Source: Elusimicrobiales bacterium
GTDB lineage: Bacteria; Elusimicrobiota; Elusimicrobia; Elusimicrobiales; UBA9959
DNA: 64,000 nucleotides
NCBI GenBank assembly: GCA_031082205.1
Contig: JAVHLJ010000001.1
Location: 1-64,000, forward strand
Reading direction: 5' to 3'
The notes under the pieces are model-generated. The model did no database searches and was not told the origin of the DNA. It worked only from the letters and a program-made list of their open reading frames with translations. Shown piece after piece: positions 37,647 to 47,220 of this stretch (positions are counted from its first letter, which is position 1; every line of letters begins with the position of its first letter). The translations under genes were made by a program, and so were the position numbers.

Positions 37647-38543
37647 TCAGGCCCTGCCGCCCTTGCTCTCCCACTGGTACACCGTCTGGGTGGCGATGGC
37701 CATGGTGGAGTAGGTGCCGGCTATGCTGCCGATGAGCATCGCGAAGGCGAAGTTATTGATGACGTCTCCGCCGAAGACGAAGAGGATCAGCACCACGGTC
37801 AGCACGGTCATGTTGGTGATGATGGTGCGCGAGATGGTCTCGTTGACGCTGACGTTGATCAGCTTGCCGAGCTCCATCTTGGGGAACTTGCGGATGTTCT
37901 CGCGCATTCGGTCGAAGATGACGATGGTGTCGTTGATAGAGTAGCCGGCTATCGTCAGCAGGGCCGCCACCACCACCAGGTCTATCTCCCTGTTGGTCAG
38001 CGATAGCGCCGTCATCGTGATGAACACGTCGTGCGCCAGCGCCAGGACGCCGGCGGCTCCCCAGATCGGGTTGGAGAACCGGAACGCGACGTAGATGATG
38101 ATGCCGAACAGCGAGAGTATGATGGCGAACATCGCTTTTTTGGCCAGGTCCCGTCCCACGACGGGGCCTACATAGTCGCGCTTTTCCTCGATGTACTTGT
38201 TGCCGGGGAAGGCGGTCTCGAAGCCCTTGATGATGCGGTTGGCCACCTCGTTGACGTTGTCCTGCTTGCCCTTGACGCGGACCGAGTAGGCGTTGCGGCC
38301 GACATAGCTCTGTATCACGGCCTCCACGCCGGCGTCGGACATCGCCTTGCGGACCTCCGCGATGGCCACGGGCTTCTCAAAGGCCACCTGCAGCATGGTG
38401 CCGCCGGTGAAGTCGAGGCCCAGGTTGAGCCCCTTGACCGACAGGGATATTATCCCGGCCAGTACGATGGCGGCGGAGAGCCCGAAGAAGGCGAAGCGCT
38501 TGCCTACGAAGTCGATGTTGGTCTTGCCGACGAGCTTTATCAT
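37647..38543 (-). CDS. secF: Protein translocase subunit SecF
   Basis: 298 residues with six transmembrane segments. The family motif LGLDFTGGTMLQV follows the first helix, and the periplasmic P1-type region has YSVRVKGKQDNVNEVAN. The second half carries GYSINDTIVIFDRMRENIRKFP and SVNETISRTIITNMTVLTVVL, both typical of SecF. It overlaps secD by four bases. With SecD and YajC it helps pull exported proteins across the membrane using the proton gradient. Confidence 0.96.
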   Translation of the reverse strand: MIKLVGKTNIDFVGKRFAFFGLSAAIVLAGIISLSVKGLNLGLDFTGGTMLQVAFEKPVAIAEVRKAMSDAGVEAVIQSYVGRNAYSVRVKGKQDNVNEVANRIIKGFETAFPGNKYIEEKRDYVGPVVGRDLAKKAMFAIILSLFGIIIYVAFRFSNPIWGAAGVLALAHDVFITMTALSLTNREIDLVVVAALLTIAGYSINDTIVIFDRMRENIRKFPKMELGKLINVSVNETISRTIITNMTVLTVVLILFVFGGDVINNFAFAMLIGSIAGTYSTMAIATQTVYQWESKGGRA

Positions 38544-39970
38544 ATGCTGAGCTCCTTGGGATTTGACGTGAGCCAGAAGTCGTATACGGCCCGCGTTATG
38601 AACACGGAGGTGAACACGCCGATGAGGAGGCCGATGGTCAGCGTCACGGCGAAGCCCTTGACCGGGCCGGAGCCGAACTGGAAGAGGAAGATGCCCGCTA
38701 TCCAGGTCGTGACGTTGGAGTCGAAGATGGCGCTCCAGGCCTTGTCGTAGCTGGTCGGGATCACCATCGCCAGCGGCTTGGCCAGCGCCATCTCCTCGCG
38801 CATGCGCTCGAGTATCAGCACGTTGGCGTCGATGGCCATGGCCAGCGCCAGGATCATGCCGGCTATGCCGGGCAGCGTCAGCGTGGCGGCGAAGTAGCTC
38901 ATCGCGGCCACCAGGAAGACGAAGTTCAGTCCCAGCGCGATGCCGGCCACGAAGCCTCCGGCCCGGTAGTAGACCATCATGAAGACGAAGACGAACAGGA
39001 ACCCTATCAGCGAGGCGGTCAGGCCCTTCTTGATCGAGTCCTCGCCGAGGCTGGGGCCCACGACGCGCTTCTCGATTATGTTGACGGGCGCGGGCAGGGC
39101 GCCGGCGCGCAGGACTATGGCCAGGTTGCGGGCCTCCTGCATGGTGAAGTTGCCCTCTATGACGCCGGTGCCGCCGCCGATCCGGGTCTTGATGACCGGG
39201 GCGGAATGCACCACGCCGTCCAGCACTATCGCCAGGTGGCGGTTGACGTTGGCGCCGGTGAAGCGCTCGAATATCCTGCCGCCTTCCTTATTGAAAGTGA
39301 AGCCGATGGTCGGGTAGCCGAACTGCGTGTCGGTCTCCACCCGGGCGTTCTCCAGGTAGGCGCCGGTCAGCGGCACCGTCGCCTCGAGCACGTAATAGCG
39401 CTGGCGCGAATCCTCGCCCGCGGCGGCCTTGGCCAGGATCGAACCCTTGGGCATGACCTTCGCTATTTCCGGGTGCAGTTTGCCGGTCTTGTCCAGGGGG
39501 GATTCGCCGAAGGCGTCCACTTTCTCCAGGGCTTTCATCGCCTCGGGGCCGTCGTTGGTCAGCCGGAATTCCAGGAGCGCGGTCTTGCCGATCAGGTTCT
39601 CGGCCTCCTCGGTATTGGAGATGCCGGGCAGATCGACGGAGATCCAGCGGTCGCCCTGGCGGGCGATCGGGACTTCGCCCACGCCGTACTGGTCGACGCG
39701 GTTGCGGATGATCTCTATGGCGCGGGCCATGGCGTCGGTCAGCGTTTCCTTCTTGTCGAGCTTCTCGACGTCGAGCTCGAGCAGCATGTGCGTGCCGCCG
39801 CGCAGGTCGAGGCCGAGGTTAAGTATGCGCTTGGGGCGCAGACGCACGGACTCGAGCTTCTCGCGCTCGTCCTGCGTCTTGGTGTACCACTCTATCGTGG
39901 GGTAGAGCAGCCAGACCGAGAATATGAGCAGGCCCAGTACCAGGCCGAGTTTCCATTGAAGTTTGTTCAT
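38540..39970 (-). CDS. secD: Protein translocase subunit SecD
   Basis: 476 residues. N-terminal helix, then LNLGLDLRGGTHMLLEL, the periplasmic RNRVDQYGVGEVPIARQGDRWISVDLPG, the ARNLAIVLRAGALPAPVNIIEKRVVGPSLGEDSIKKG junction, and five C-terminal helices including ALAMAIDANVLILERMREE. All are classical SecD. It sits between yajC and secF in the usual order, 20 bases from yajC. Confidence 0.97.
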   Translation of the reverse strand: MNKLQWKLGLVLGLLIFSVWLLYPTIEWYTKTQDEREKLESVRLRPKRILNLGLDLRGGTHMLLELDVEKLDKKETLTDAMARAIEIIRNRVDQYGVGEVPIARQGDRWISVDLPGISNTEEAENLIGKTALLEFRLTNDGPEAMKALEKVDAFGESPLDKTGKLHPEIAKVMPKGSILAKAAAGEDSRQRYYVLEATVPLTGAYLENARVETDTQFGYPTIGFTFNKEGGRIFERFTGANVNRHLAIVLDGVVHSAPVIKTRIGGGTGVIEGNFTMQEARNLAIVLRAGALPAPVNIIEKRVVGPSLGEDSIKKGLTASLIGFLFVFVFMMVYYRAGGFVAGIALGLNFVFLVAAMSYFAATLTLPGIAGMILALAMAIDANVLILERMREEMALAKPLAMVIPTSYDKAWSAIFDSNVTTWIAGIFLFQFGSGPVKGFAVTLTIGLLIGVFTSVFITRAVYDFWLTSNPKELSI

Positions 39971-39989
39971 CGTCTCTCTCCCGTGTCCC

Positions 39990-40262
39990 TCAGGCGGATT
40001 TTAGCACCGAGGCCACGCCGTTCTTGACCAGCGCGACCTTTACGCCCTTGGCTATCTCCACTTCCAGCTCCTCGCCCTTGACGGCCGTTATGATCCCTAT
40101 CATGCCGCCCTGCGTGAGGATCCTGTCATTGGCCTTGAGCCCGTCCAGCATGAGCTTGCGCTCTTTCATCTGCTTCTGCTGGGGCCTTATGAGCAGGAAA
40201 TAGAATATGACCAGTACCGCTATGAAAGGGACGAACTGCATCAGGGGGGAATTGGGTTCCAT
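39990..40262 (-). CDS. yajC: Sec translocase accessory protein YajC
   Basis: 90 residues with one N-terminal membrane helix (LMQFVPFIAVLVIFYFLLIRPQQKQMKERKLML), the defining YajC feature. The cytosolic part LKANDRILTQGGMIGIITAVKGEELEVEIAKGVKVALVKNGVASVL is standard. AAGGAGA precedes its start. A REP-like palindrome separates it from tgt. Confidence 0.96.
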   Translation of the reverse strand: MEPNSPLMQFVPFIAVLVIFYFLLIRPQQKQMKERKLMLDGLKANDRILTQGGMIGIITAVKGEELEVEIAKGVKVALVKNGVASVLKSA

Positions 40263-40313
40263 CGGCGCTTTCTCCTTGATTCTTTAACTATATTAATACG
40301 ATTGTAACAAATT

Positions 40314-40359
40314 CGGGGACACAATACCTATTTCGGGCGAAATAGGTATCGTGTCCCCG
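40314..40359. repeat. REP-like palindrome between tgt and yajC
   Basis: CGGGGACACAATACCTATTTCG (40314-40335) and CGAAATAGGTATCGTGTCCCCG (40338-40359) are near-perfect complements: 21 of 22 positions pair, with a 2-base loop. The GGGGACAC...ATACCTATTTCG wording is the kind found in REP-type elements mobilised by Y1 (IS200-like/RAYT) transposases in other diderms, from general memory. No transposase is near. It begins eight bases after the tgt stop and may also end or stabilise the tgt transcript. Confidence 0.7.
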
Positions 40360-40367
40360 GATTGGAT

Positions 40368-41504
<1,137 letters not shown>

Positions 41505-42548
41505 TTAGATTATCAGCATCGCGTCGCCGTAAGAATAAAAACGGTACTTTTCCCTGACGGCCGCGGCGTAGGCCGCGTAGAGCTTTTCTTCCCCGGCGAA
41601 GGCGGCGGTCATGTAGAGCGGCGCCGAACCTGGCACGTGCAGGTTGGTGATGAAACCCGCGGCGGTCTTGAAGCGATGACCCGGATATATGAAAAGGGAG
41701 GCGTCGGCCTTGCCCGGGGACAGGCGGCCGTCCTCGGAGGCGAGCGTCTCGAGCGTGCGCATGGAGGATGTGCCCACCGCTATCACCCTGCCGCCGCCAG
41801 AGAGGCAGGCGTTCACCCGCTCCGCGGCCTCCGGGGCGACTTCGCAGGCTTCGGGAAGCATGATATGGTCTGCCGGGTTCTCCGTCCGGACTGGCCTGAA
41901 GGTGCCCCAGCCGACATGCAGAGTGACATAGGCGATATTCACTCCGGAGGCCTCTATCTTCGCCAGGAGTTCCGGGGTGAAATGGAAACCCGCGGTGGGG
42001 GCTGCTATGGACCCTTCCTCCGCGGCGTAGACGGTCTGGTAGAGGCTCTTGTCGTCCGGCCTCTCCTCGGGCAGGCCCCGGCGGCGGCGGGACTTTATGA
42101 TATACCCCGGCAGCGGGGCCTCGCCGTGCAGGTCCAGCCAGGCAGGGGTGAGAGGGACGGAGAAGCGCACCAGGAGCGAGGCGTCGTCCGCCAGGCCTTC
42201 TATCTCAGCCCCGGACCCGTCGGGCAGTTCGAGCGGCGTGCCGGGGGAGAGTTTCCGCCCCAGCGCCTTCCACCGCGTCAGGCTCTCGTCGACGGGGGCG
42301 ACCAGCAGGAGTTCGGCCTTTCCGCCCGTCAGTTTGCGGGCGGGGAGGCGGGCCTTGCGCACCGCGCTGCGGTTGAGGACCAGGCAGTCGCCCGGCTTCA
42401 GGAATGCCGGGAGGTCGCGGAAAACGGCGTGGTTCAAGGCCCCGGAATCGCGGTCGAGGCGCAACAGCCGCGACGAATCCCTCGGTTCGACCGGCCCGGG
42501 CGCGATAAGGGGTTCTATATCGAGATTTTCGAATATTTCAAGGCTCAT
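41505..42548 (-). CDS. queA: S-adenosylmethionine:tRNA ribosyltransferase-isomerase
   Basis: 347 residues. QueA signatures: RLLRLDRDSGALNHAVFRDLPAFLKPGDCLVLNRSAV, AAPTAGFHFTPELLAKIEASGVNIAYVTLHVGWGTFRPV, and AVGTSSMRTLETLA. It adds the ribosyl part of SAM to preQ1-modified tRNA. It overlaps the SpoIID-like gene by four bases, showing the whole ruv-queA-tgt-sec run is one operon. Confidence 0.97.
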   Translation of the reverse strand: MSLEIFENLDIEPLIAPGPVEPRDSSRLLRLDRDSGALNHAVFRDLPAFLKPGDCLVLNRSAVRKARLPARKLTGGKAELLLVAPVDESLTRWKALGRKLSPGTPLELPDGSGAEIEGLADDASLLVRFSVPLTPAWLDLHGEAPLPGYIIKSRRRRGLPEERPDDKSLYQTVYAAEEGSIAAPTAGFHFTPELLAKIEASGVNIAYVTLHVGWGTFRPVRTENPADHIMLPEACEVAPEAAERVNACLSGGGRVIAVGTSSMRTLETLASEDGRLSPGKADASLFIYPGHRFKTAAGFITNLHVPGSAPLYMTAAFAGEEKLYAAYAAAVREKYRFYSYGDAMLII

Positions 42549-43666
42549 TTGAGGACGGTTATGGACGCTCCGGGATAGTAGTGGCGGAGTATCCTCTTAT
42601 AATCGCGGCCGTTGTTGGCCATGGCCGCCGCGCCCGCCTGGCACATGCCGACGCCGTGCCCCCAGCCCCGGCCCTTGAACAGCCAGCCGCCGGAAGTCGG
42701 GGTCACGGAGGTGATAAGAGTGCTGCGGAAGTCTGAATTGCCGAAAGCCGTCCGGACCGCCTTGCCTTCGGCGTAATGCGTCTTCTTCTCGGTGTCGAAG
42801 GCCACGCGCAGCGCCCGGCCGGACCTGTCCTTCTTCGCGACCCGGACCTTCTTCAGGCTCAGGGACGTAGAGCCCTGCTTCTGTATGAAGGAGAGCAGGT
42901 CGCGCTCCGGGATATAGAGCTGCCAGGAGGAGTGCCGCGAAGACGAACAGAAGGGGTCTTTAACCCCGTAAAGGGGCTTGTAGACGTTCTCGCCCCAGGC
43001 CGCTGTGGAGCTGGCGGTGTGGCCGCCGCAGCAGGCGTGGAAATAGGCGGTCACGATCTTTCCCTTGTAGGTCAGCACCTGGCCGCGGGTCTTTTCTATC
43101 GCCGTCCTTATCCTGCCGTTGACGTTGTTGCGGCCGTTATAGACCTGGCTGTTCACGTCGGCGGTGACGTCGTAATCGCGCGAGGGGGAAAGCCTCTTCA
43201 TGGCGTAGCTGCGCGAGGCCACGGCCTGGGCCTTGAGCGCTTCCAGCGGCGAGCCGGGACTCATCTCCACGGGAAGCACTCCCTCCAGGTAATCCTCGAT
43301 GTCCAGGTGCTCTACGACGTTGAGCAGGCCTTCGGGCGTGGCCTTTACGGCGAGCCTGCCGCGGTAGAAGACGCCGTTTATCTTGACGCCCAGGTCGCCT
43401 TCCTTCGGGTCCAGGCTGATCTCCGGGCCCAGCGTCTCGCCGGCTACGCGGACCAGGCCGCCGACCGGGGTTATTTCGTACGGAGACTTCTGGACCAGCA
43501 GGTAGCGGCGCCCTGAGCGGACGTCGCGGACGAAGACCTCGCCGTCGGTGCGCAGGCGGAAACTCGGGGTCCCCAGGCGTATGCCCACGCGTATCTCGGC
43601 CGCCTCCGCCGCCCCGCAAAGCAGGAGGGCGGCAGCCAGCGCTGGTGCCAGGGTGTCGAGTCTCAT
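42545..43666 (-). CDS. SpoIID/LytB-domain protein, secreted
   Basis: 373 residues with a signal peptide (MRLDTLAPALAAALLLCGAAEA). The SpoIID motifs are present: YLEGVLPVEMSPGSPLEALKAQAVASRSYAMKR, HACCGGHTASS, and GWGHGVGMCQAGAAAMANNGRDYKRILRHYYPGASI. In spore formers SpoIID is a lytic transglycosylase acting on denuded glycan; in non-spore-forming diderms homologs (LytB-like) probably also remodel peptidoglycan. No sporulation genes are seen here. Confidence 0.9.
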   Translation of the reverse strand: MRLDTLAPALAAALLLCGAAEAAEIRVGIRLGTPSFRLRTDGEVFVRDVRSGRRYLLVQKSPYEITPVGGLVRVAGETLGPEISLDPKEGDLGVKINGVFYRGRLAVKATPEGLLNVVEHLDIEDYLEGVLPVEMSPGSPLEALKAQAVASRSYAMKRLSPSRDYDVTADVNSQVYNGRNNVNGRIRTAIEKTRGQVLTYKGKIVTAYFHACCGGHTASSTAAWGENVYKPLYGVKDPFCSSSRHSSWQLYIPERDLLSFIQKQGSTSLSLKKVRVAKKDRSGRALRVAFDTEKKTHYAEGKAVRTAFGNSDFRSTLITSVTPTSGGWLFKGRGWGHGVGMCQAGAAAMANNGRDYKRILRHYYPGASITVLK

Positions 43667-43670
43667 CGTA

Positions 43671-44693
43671 CTAGAAGAGTTTGTCCGAAGGAGGATTGAG
43701 CCCCAGGTGCCTGTAGGCGTTCTGCGTCAGCACCCGGCCCCGGGCCGTGCGCTGCAGGAACCCGGCCTGTATCAGGAAGGGCTCGATGACGTCGGTAAGG
43801 GTGTCGGCCTCTTCCGAAAGCGCCACGGCGAGATTGTCTATGCCCACCGGTCCGCCCGAGAAATTGTCCGCGATGACCGACAGGAGGCGGCGGTCCAGGG
43901 CGTCGAGACCCTGGGCGTCTATCTCCATAGCCTCCATCGCCCGCGCCGTTATGGACGGGTCGATCACCCCGGTGCCTTTCACCTGCGCGTAATCGCGCGC
44001 GCGGCGCAGCAGGCGGTTGGCTATGCGCGGCGTGCCGCGCGAGCGCGAAGCTATCTCGGCTATTCCCTCGGCCGTGGCCTTGACCCCGAGGATGTCGGCC
44101 GAGCGGGCGATTATCTTCTGCAGTTCCGCGGGGCCGTAGAAGCCCAGGTTGAAGACTATGCCGAAGCGGTCGCGCAGCGGGCCCGTCAGCAGGCCGCTGC
44201 GGGTGGTGGCGCCGACGAGGGTGACGCGGGGGGTGGTAATCTTGAGCGTGGTCGCGCCGGGCCCCTTGCCGGTATTTATGAAAAAAAGAAAATCCTCCAT
44301 GACGGGGTAGAGGGATTCCTCCACCGCGGCGTTTAGGCGGTGTATCTCGTCGATGAAAAGGATGTCGCCGTCGGCCAGTTCCGTGGTCAGCATGGCGGCG
44401 AGGTCGCCCGGGCGCGAGAGAACGGGACCGGAGGTGACCTTTATGTTGACTCCCATTTCGCGGGCGAGTATATGCGCCAGCGTGGTCTTGCCCAGGCCAG
44501 GGGGGGAATAGAAAAGGCAGTGGTCGAGGGATTCCTTTCTCTTGCGGGCCGCCTCGATGAATACGCCCAGGTTCTCCTTGACCTTATCCTGGCCGACGAA
44601 TTCCCGCAGGGTGGTGGGGCGCAGCGCCGCGTCGCTGCGCAGTTCCTCGCGGTCGGGCTTGGCCGAAAAAACGGTCTCTTTTTTTGAGGTCAT
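43671..44693 (-). CDS. ruvB: Holliday junction branch-migration helicase RuvB
   Basis: 340 residues. Features: [26 protein letters not shown], Walker [15 protein letters not shown], Walker [12 protein letters not shown], sensor [20 protein letters not shown], arginine-rich sensor [22 protein letters not shown]. It forms the hexameric motor driving branch migration with RuvA. It overlaps ruvA by four bases. Confidence 0.97.
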   Translation of the reverse strand: MTSKKETVFSAKPDREELRSDAALRPTTLREFVGQDKVKENLGVFIEAARKRKESLDHCLFYSPPGLGKTTLAHILAREMGVNIKVTSGPVLSRPGDLAAMLTTELADGDILFIDEIHRLNAAVEESLYPVMEDFLFFINTGKGPGATTLKITTPRVTLVGATTRSGLLTGPLRDRFGIVFNLGFYGPAELQKIIARSADILGVKATAEGIAEIASRSRGTPRIANRLLRRARDYAQVKGTGVIDPSITARAMEAMEIDAQGLDALDRRLLSVIADNFSGGPVGIDNLAVALSEEADTLTDVIEPFLIQAGFLQRTARGRVLTQNAYRHLGLNPPSDKLF

Positions 44694-45289
44694 AATCCGC
44701 CCGAAAGCTTCCTAAGCGCCTTGCGCACCATCTCTTCCGCGGAGGCGGCGCCGCCTTCCCTGCGCACTTCGTCGAGCGCGGAGCGGACCTCGGAAGACTT
44801 GAAGCCGAGCCCGGCCAGGGCTCCGGCCGCCCGGGAGTAGGTCTCGCCTTCGGGGCCCTTCGCCTCCGCGGGGGGGACCGCCGGCAGCTTGTGCTTGAGG
44901 GCGTCGACTATTTTTTCCGCCGTTTTCGCCGTGAAGCCGAACATGCCGGTAAGCAGCTTGATGTCCTTGGCCGCGGCCGCGGCCCTGAATTCGGGGAGCG
45001 ATCGCACGGCCTTGCCCAGGTACTCCAGCGCCTTCTTGGCGCCGGTATTGGGCACGGCCTCGCGGAAGAGTTCGAAGAGTTCCTTGCGCTCGGCGGAAAG
45101 AAAGCCGTAAAGGACGGGGCCGCCGTACATGGAAGCGGACTCCGAGACCGGCAGGAACACCTCCTGTCCTTCCGAGAGGGAGGCCAGGTCGGGTCCGCAG
45201 AGGAATACCTCGTAGCCGACGCCGCCGGCCTCGATCACGGCGCTCTCGCCGCCCACGGACTGGACGGCGCCCCTGAGGCTGGCTATCAC
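44690..45289 (-). CDS. ruvA: Holliday junction DNA-binding protein RuvA
   Basis: The track ORF starts at 45601; GTG 45289 overlaps ruvC's stop and gives the expected N-terminus (V/M)[29 protein letters not shown], for 199 residues. Three domains: OB fold, HhH pair in the middle ([32 protein letters not shown], slightly divergent), and the flexible C-terminal domain ([22 protein letters not shown]) that contacts RuvB. The HhH wording is more degenerate than usual. Confidence 0.92.
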   Translation of the reverse strand: MIASLRGAVQSVGGESAVIEAGGVGYEVFLCGPDLASLSEGQEVFLPVSESASMYGGPVLYGFLSAERKELFELFREAVPNTGAKKALEYLGKAVRSLPEFRAAAAAKDIKLLTGMFGFTAKTAEKIVDALKHKLPAVPPAEAKGPEGETYSRAAGALAGLGFKSSEVRSALDEVRREGGAASAEEMVRKALRKLSGGL

Positions 45290-45792
45290 TTGCGCCTCCC
45301 GGCCGCCGCGAGGCGCTCGAACGGGGCCCGGCGCGCGTGATAAAGGGCTATGGCCGCGGCGTCGGAGACGTCGTCCGGCTCCAGCGGTTTTTCCAGTTTC
45401 AGGATGAGCTGGACCATGCGCTGCATCTGCGGCTTGGCGGCCGAGCCGCTGCCGGTGAGGTTCTGCTTTATGGAGCGGGGGTTGTAGCCCGTCGGGGGGA
45501 CGCCGGCGCGGGCGCAGGCCAGCAGTATGACGCCGCGCGCGTGAACGGTCTCGGACTGGGTCTTCGCCCGCTTGGTGAAGAAGACCTCCTCGATGGCGCA
45601 TTCGTCGGGCCGCTCCCCGGCCAGCAGCTCGGTGAAGGAATCGTAAAGGTCCGAGAGGCGGGCGTGCAGCGGCTCGTCCGCCGCGGTGTGGAACAGGCCG
45701 GCCCGGAGAAGCCGCCCCGGGCCGGTGCCGCTCCGCTCGAGCAGCGCCCAGCCGGTACGGTCCAGCCCCGGGTCTATGCCTAGTATCTTCAC
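45286..45792 (-). CDS. ruvC: Holliday junction resolvase RuvC
   Basis: 168 residues, GTG start overlapping the yebC stop. The four acidic residues of the RNase H-like fold are in ILGIDPGLDRTGWALLE, CAIEEVFF, and the final EPDDVSDAAAIALYHARR. It cuts Holliday junctions after branch migration. The ruvC-ruvA-ruvB order is the common one. Confidence 0.97.
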   Translation of the reverse strand: MKILGIDPGLDRTGWALLERSGTGPGRLLRAGLFHTAADEPLHARLSDLYDSFTELLAGERPDECAIEEVFFTKRAKTQSETVHARGVILLACARAGVPPTGYNPRSIKQNLTGSGSAAKPQMQRMVQLILKLEKPLEPDDVSDAAAIALYHARRAPFERLAAAGRRK

Positions 45793-46535
45793 TGGTCCAG
45801 CTTGGCGAGTATCTCGTCGGGGATATTGAAGTTGGAGTAGACTTTCTTGACGTCCTCGTGGTCCTCGAGGGCGTTCATCAGGTCGACGACCTGCTTGGCT
45901 TTCTCCTCGGGCACGTCCACCTCGTTCTTGGGGATCATGGTGATCTCGGCGGAGGCGACGGTCATGCCCTTCGCGGTCAGGGCGTTCTTGACCTTGTCGA
46001 GGTCCTGCGGGGCCGTCAGTATCTCGTAATTGTCGCCCTCGGAGTTCTTGACGTCGTCGGCCCCGGCCTCTATGGCCGCTTCCATCAGCGCGTCCTCCTG
46101 CAGGCCGGCCTTGGGGACGGTCATGAAACCTTTGTTGTCGAACATCCAGGCGACGCTGCCGCCCAGGTTGCCGCCGTAGTCCTCGACGATCTTGCGTATC
46201 TCGCTGAAAGCGCGGTTCTTATTGTCGGTGGTGGCCTCGATCATGAGCGCTATCTGGGCCGGGCCGTAGCCCTCGTACATGACGTCCTCGTACATGGCGC
46301 CGGGCAGCTGGCCGGTGCCCTTCATGACCGCGCGCTTGACGTTGTCGAGGGGCATGTTGGCGCCCTTGGCGTCGTCCATCGCCTTGCGCAGGCGGGGGTT
46401 ATGGGCCGGGTCGCCGCCGCTCAGGCGCGCGGCGATGGTTATTTCCTTGATGATCTTGGTGAAGACCTTGCCCTTTTTGGCGTCGGTGATGGCCTTCTTG
46501 TGCTTTATGCCCGCCCAGTGGGAATGTCCGCCCAT
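45789..46535 (-). CDS. yebC: YebC/TACO1-family protein
   Basis: 248 residues starting MGGHSHWAGIKHKKAITDAKKGKVFTKIIKEI, the unmistakable YebC N-terminus (GHSKWA in most; here GHSHWA). It also has the GYGPAQIALMIEATTDNKNR and GGNLGGSVAWMF segments. Once annotated as a transcription regulator, the family has been linked to translation of difficult proline stretches. It heads the ruv operon; AAGGAG lies seven bases upstream of the ATG. Confidence 0.96.
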   Translation of the reverse strand: MGGHSHWAGIKHKKAITDAKKGKVFTKIIKEITIAARLSGGDPAHNPRLRKAMDDAKGANMPLDNVKRAVMKGTGQLPGAMYEDVMYEGYGPAQIALMIEATTDNKNRAFSEIRKIVEDYGGNLGGSVAWMFDNKGFMTVPKAGLQEDALMEAAIEAGADDVKNSEGDNYEILTAPQDLDKVKNALTAKGMTVASAEITMIPKNEVDVPEEKAKQVVDLMNALEDHEDVKKVYSNFNIPDEILAKLDQ

Positions 46536-46596
46536 GGTGAAACTCCTTGAAAGTCGCGTTCTATGCCCGGGATTAGTGCCCGGTAAAAATAAATTC

Positions 46597-46602
46597 TATA
46601 AT
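46597..46602 (+). promoter_or_regulatory. -10-like box upstream of tRNA-Arg
   Basis: TATAAT at 46597-46602 in an AT-rich island (AATTCTATAATAATAAGG) 25 bases before the tRNA. A -35 at 17 bases upstream (TAGTGC) is poor, so the assignment rests on the -10 box and position. Confidence 0.35.
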
Positions 46603-46627
46603 AATAAGGATAATTCAGGCAACCGCA

Positions 46628-46701
46628 GCCCCCTTAGCTCAACCGGATAGAGCATCTGCCTTCGGAGCAGAGGGTTGGAGGTTCAAATCCTCCAGGGGGC
46701 A
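46628..46701 (+). tRNA. tRNA-Arg (anticodon UCG)
   Basis: Folds as a full cloverleaf: acceptor GCCCCCT/AGGGGGC, D-arm GCTC...GAGC, anticodon arm TCTGC-CTTCGGA-GCAGA, T-arm GGAGG-TTCAAAT-CCTCC, discriminator A. Anticodon TCG (46662-46664) reads CGA/CGG-type arginine codons. The 3' CCA is not encoded; the following bases are CGG. Confidence 0.96.
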
Positions 46702-46958
46702 CGGTTTCCGTGCACGCTGAGCGGACCAATAGTTTGGTCCGCGGGAGGATTTGAAAGGCGGACGCGCGAGGCGACCACGCCGCAGCGCGGAGCCGGGGCC
46801 GAGGGTCCCGAGGAGCGGCGGCGACGAGGTGAGGACCTGCGGCGCAGGTCCGCAAGGCCGGAGGCGCTTTTTCAGCGAAAAGCGCCGAGGCGTGGCCGAA
46901 GAAAGCCGCTATGCGGCTTATCGGAGGCACCCGTGGCCAAATCCTCCAGGGGGCACGG
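46684..46958 (+). repeat. tRNA-3'-end direct repeat bounding a hairpin-rich segment
   Basis: A 21-base sequence covering the last 18 bases of the tRNA (CAAATCCTCCAGGGGGCACGG) at 46684-46704 recurs identically at 46938-46958. Between them lie four perfect hairpins: GCGGACCAA/TTGGTCCGC (46721-46742), GGACCTGC/GCAGGTCC (46833-46851), GGCGCTTTT/AAAAGCGCC (46863-46886) and AAGCCGC/GCGGCTT (46903-46919). GGAGGATTTGAA (46743-46754 area) is also the exact inverse complement of the tRNA's TTCAAATCCTCC. There is no credible ORF. It could be a remnant or non-autonomous tRNA-targeting element, or a structured RNA; which one is open. Confidence 0.65.
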
Positions 46959-46965
46959 GTTGCAG

Positions 46966-47165
46966 GTTTCCCCCGGGGACACGCGCCCGTCACGGTTCGC
47001 TTTTTCCGGGATGCACCTTCGCTCCGTTCGGCCGGGCACGAACTCGGCCCGGGCGCACGGCGCCTCGGGCCTCAGACATTCATGCCCGTCCGGCAATGCC
47101 GGTGCCCTCACTGCGTTCGGGGAAAAAGTTCTTCATGTTCCTCGCCGCGTGTCCCCGGGAGAAAC
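46966..47165. repeat. Inverted repeat pair in the gene-free region after tRNA-Arg
   Basis: GTTTCCCCCGGGGACACGCG (46966-46985) and CGCGTGTCCCCGGGAGAAAC (47146-47165) are complementary at 19 of 20 positions and enclose about 160 bp. The interior is GC-rich with smaller palindromes (GCCCGTCCGGCAATGCCGGTGCCC) and no gene. The remaining bases to 47220 also hold no gene. Together with the tRNA-end repeat it makes about 500 bp of unexplained structured DNA. Confidence 0.55.
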
Positions 47166-47220
47166 CGCCTGTCGTTCGGGCGGGAGCGGAGCGAAAAAAC
47201 GTAACAATTCGTAAACAATA

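Noticed and set aside
40263-40367. preQ1 riboswitch near tgt/queA
   Set aside because: The region lies downstream of tgt on its coding strand and consists of the REP-like palindrome and yajC leader; both queuosine genes are internal to an operon.
46634-46993. 119-aa minus-strand ORF containing PGGFEPPTLCSEGRCSIRLS
   Set aside because: This is the antisense translation of the tRNA (the familiar spurious 'GGFEPPT' ORF) continued into the hairpin-rich segment; no real protein.
46675-47214. Plus-strand ORFs of 97-179 aa after the tRNA
   Set aside because: They start inside the tRNA or hairpins, are Arg/Gly-rich low-complexity translations of palindromic DNA, and lack ribosome sites.
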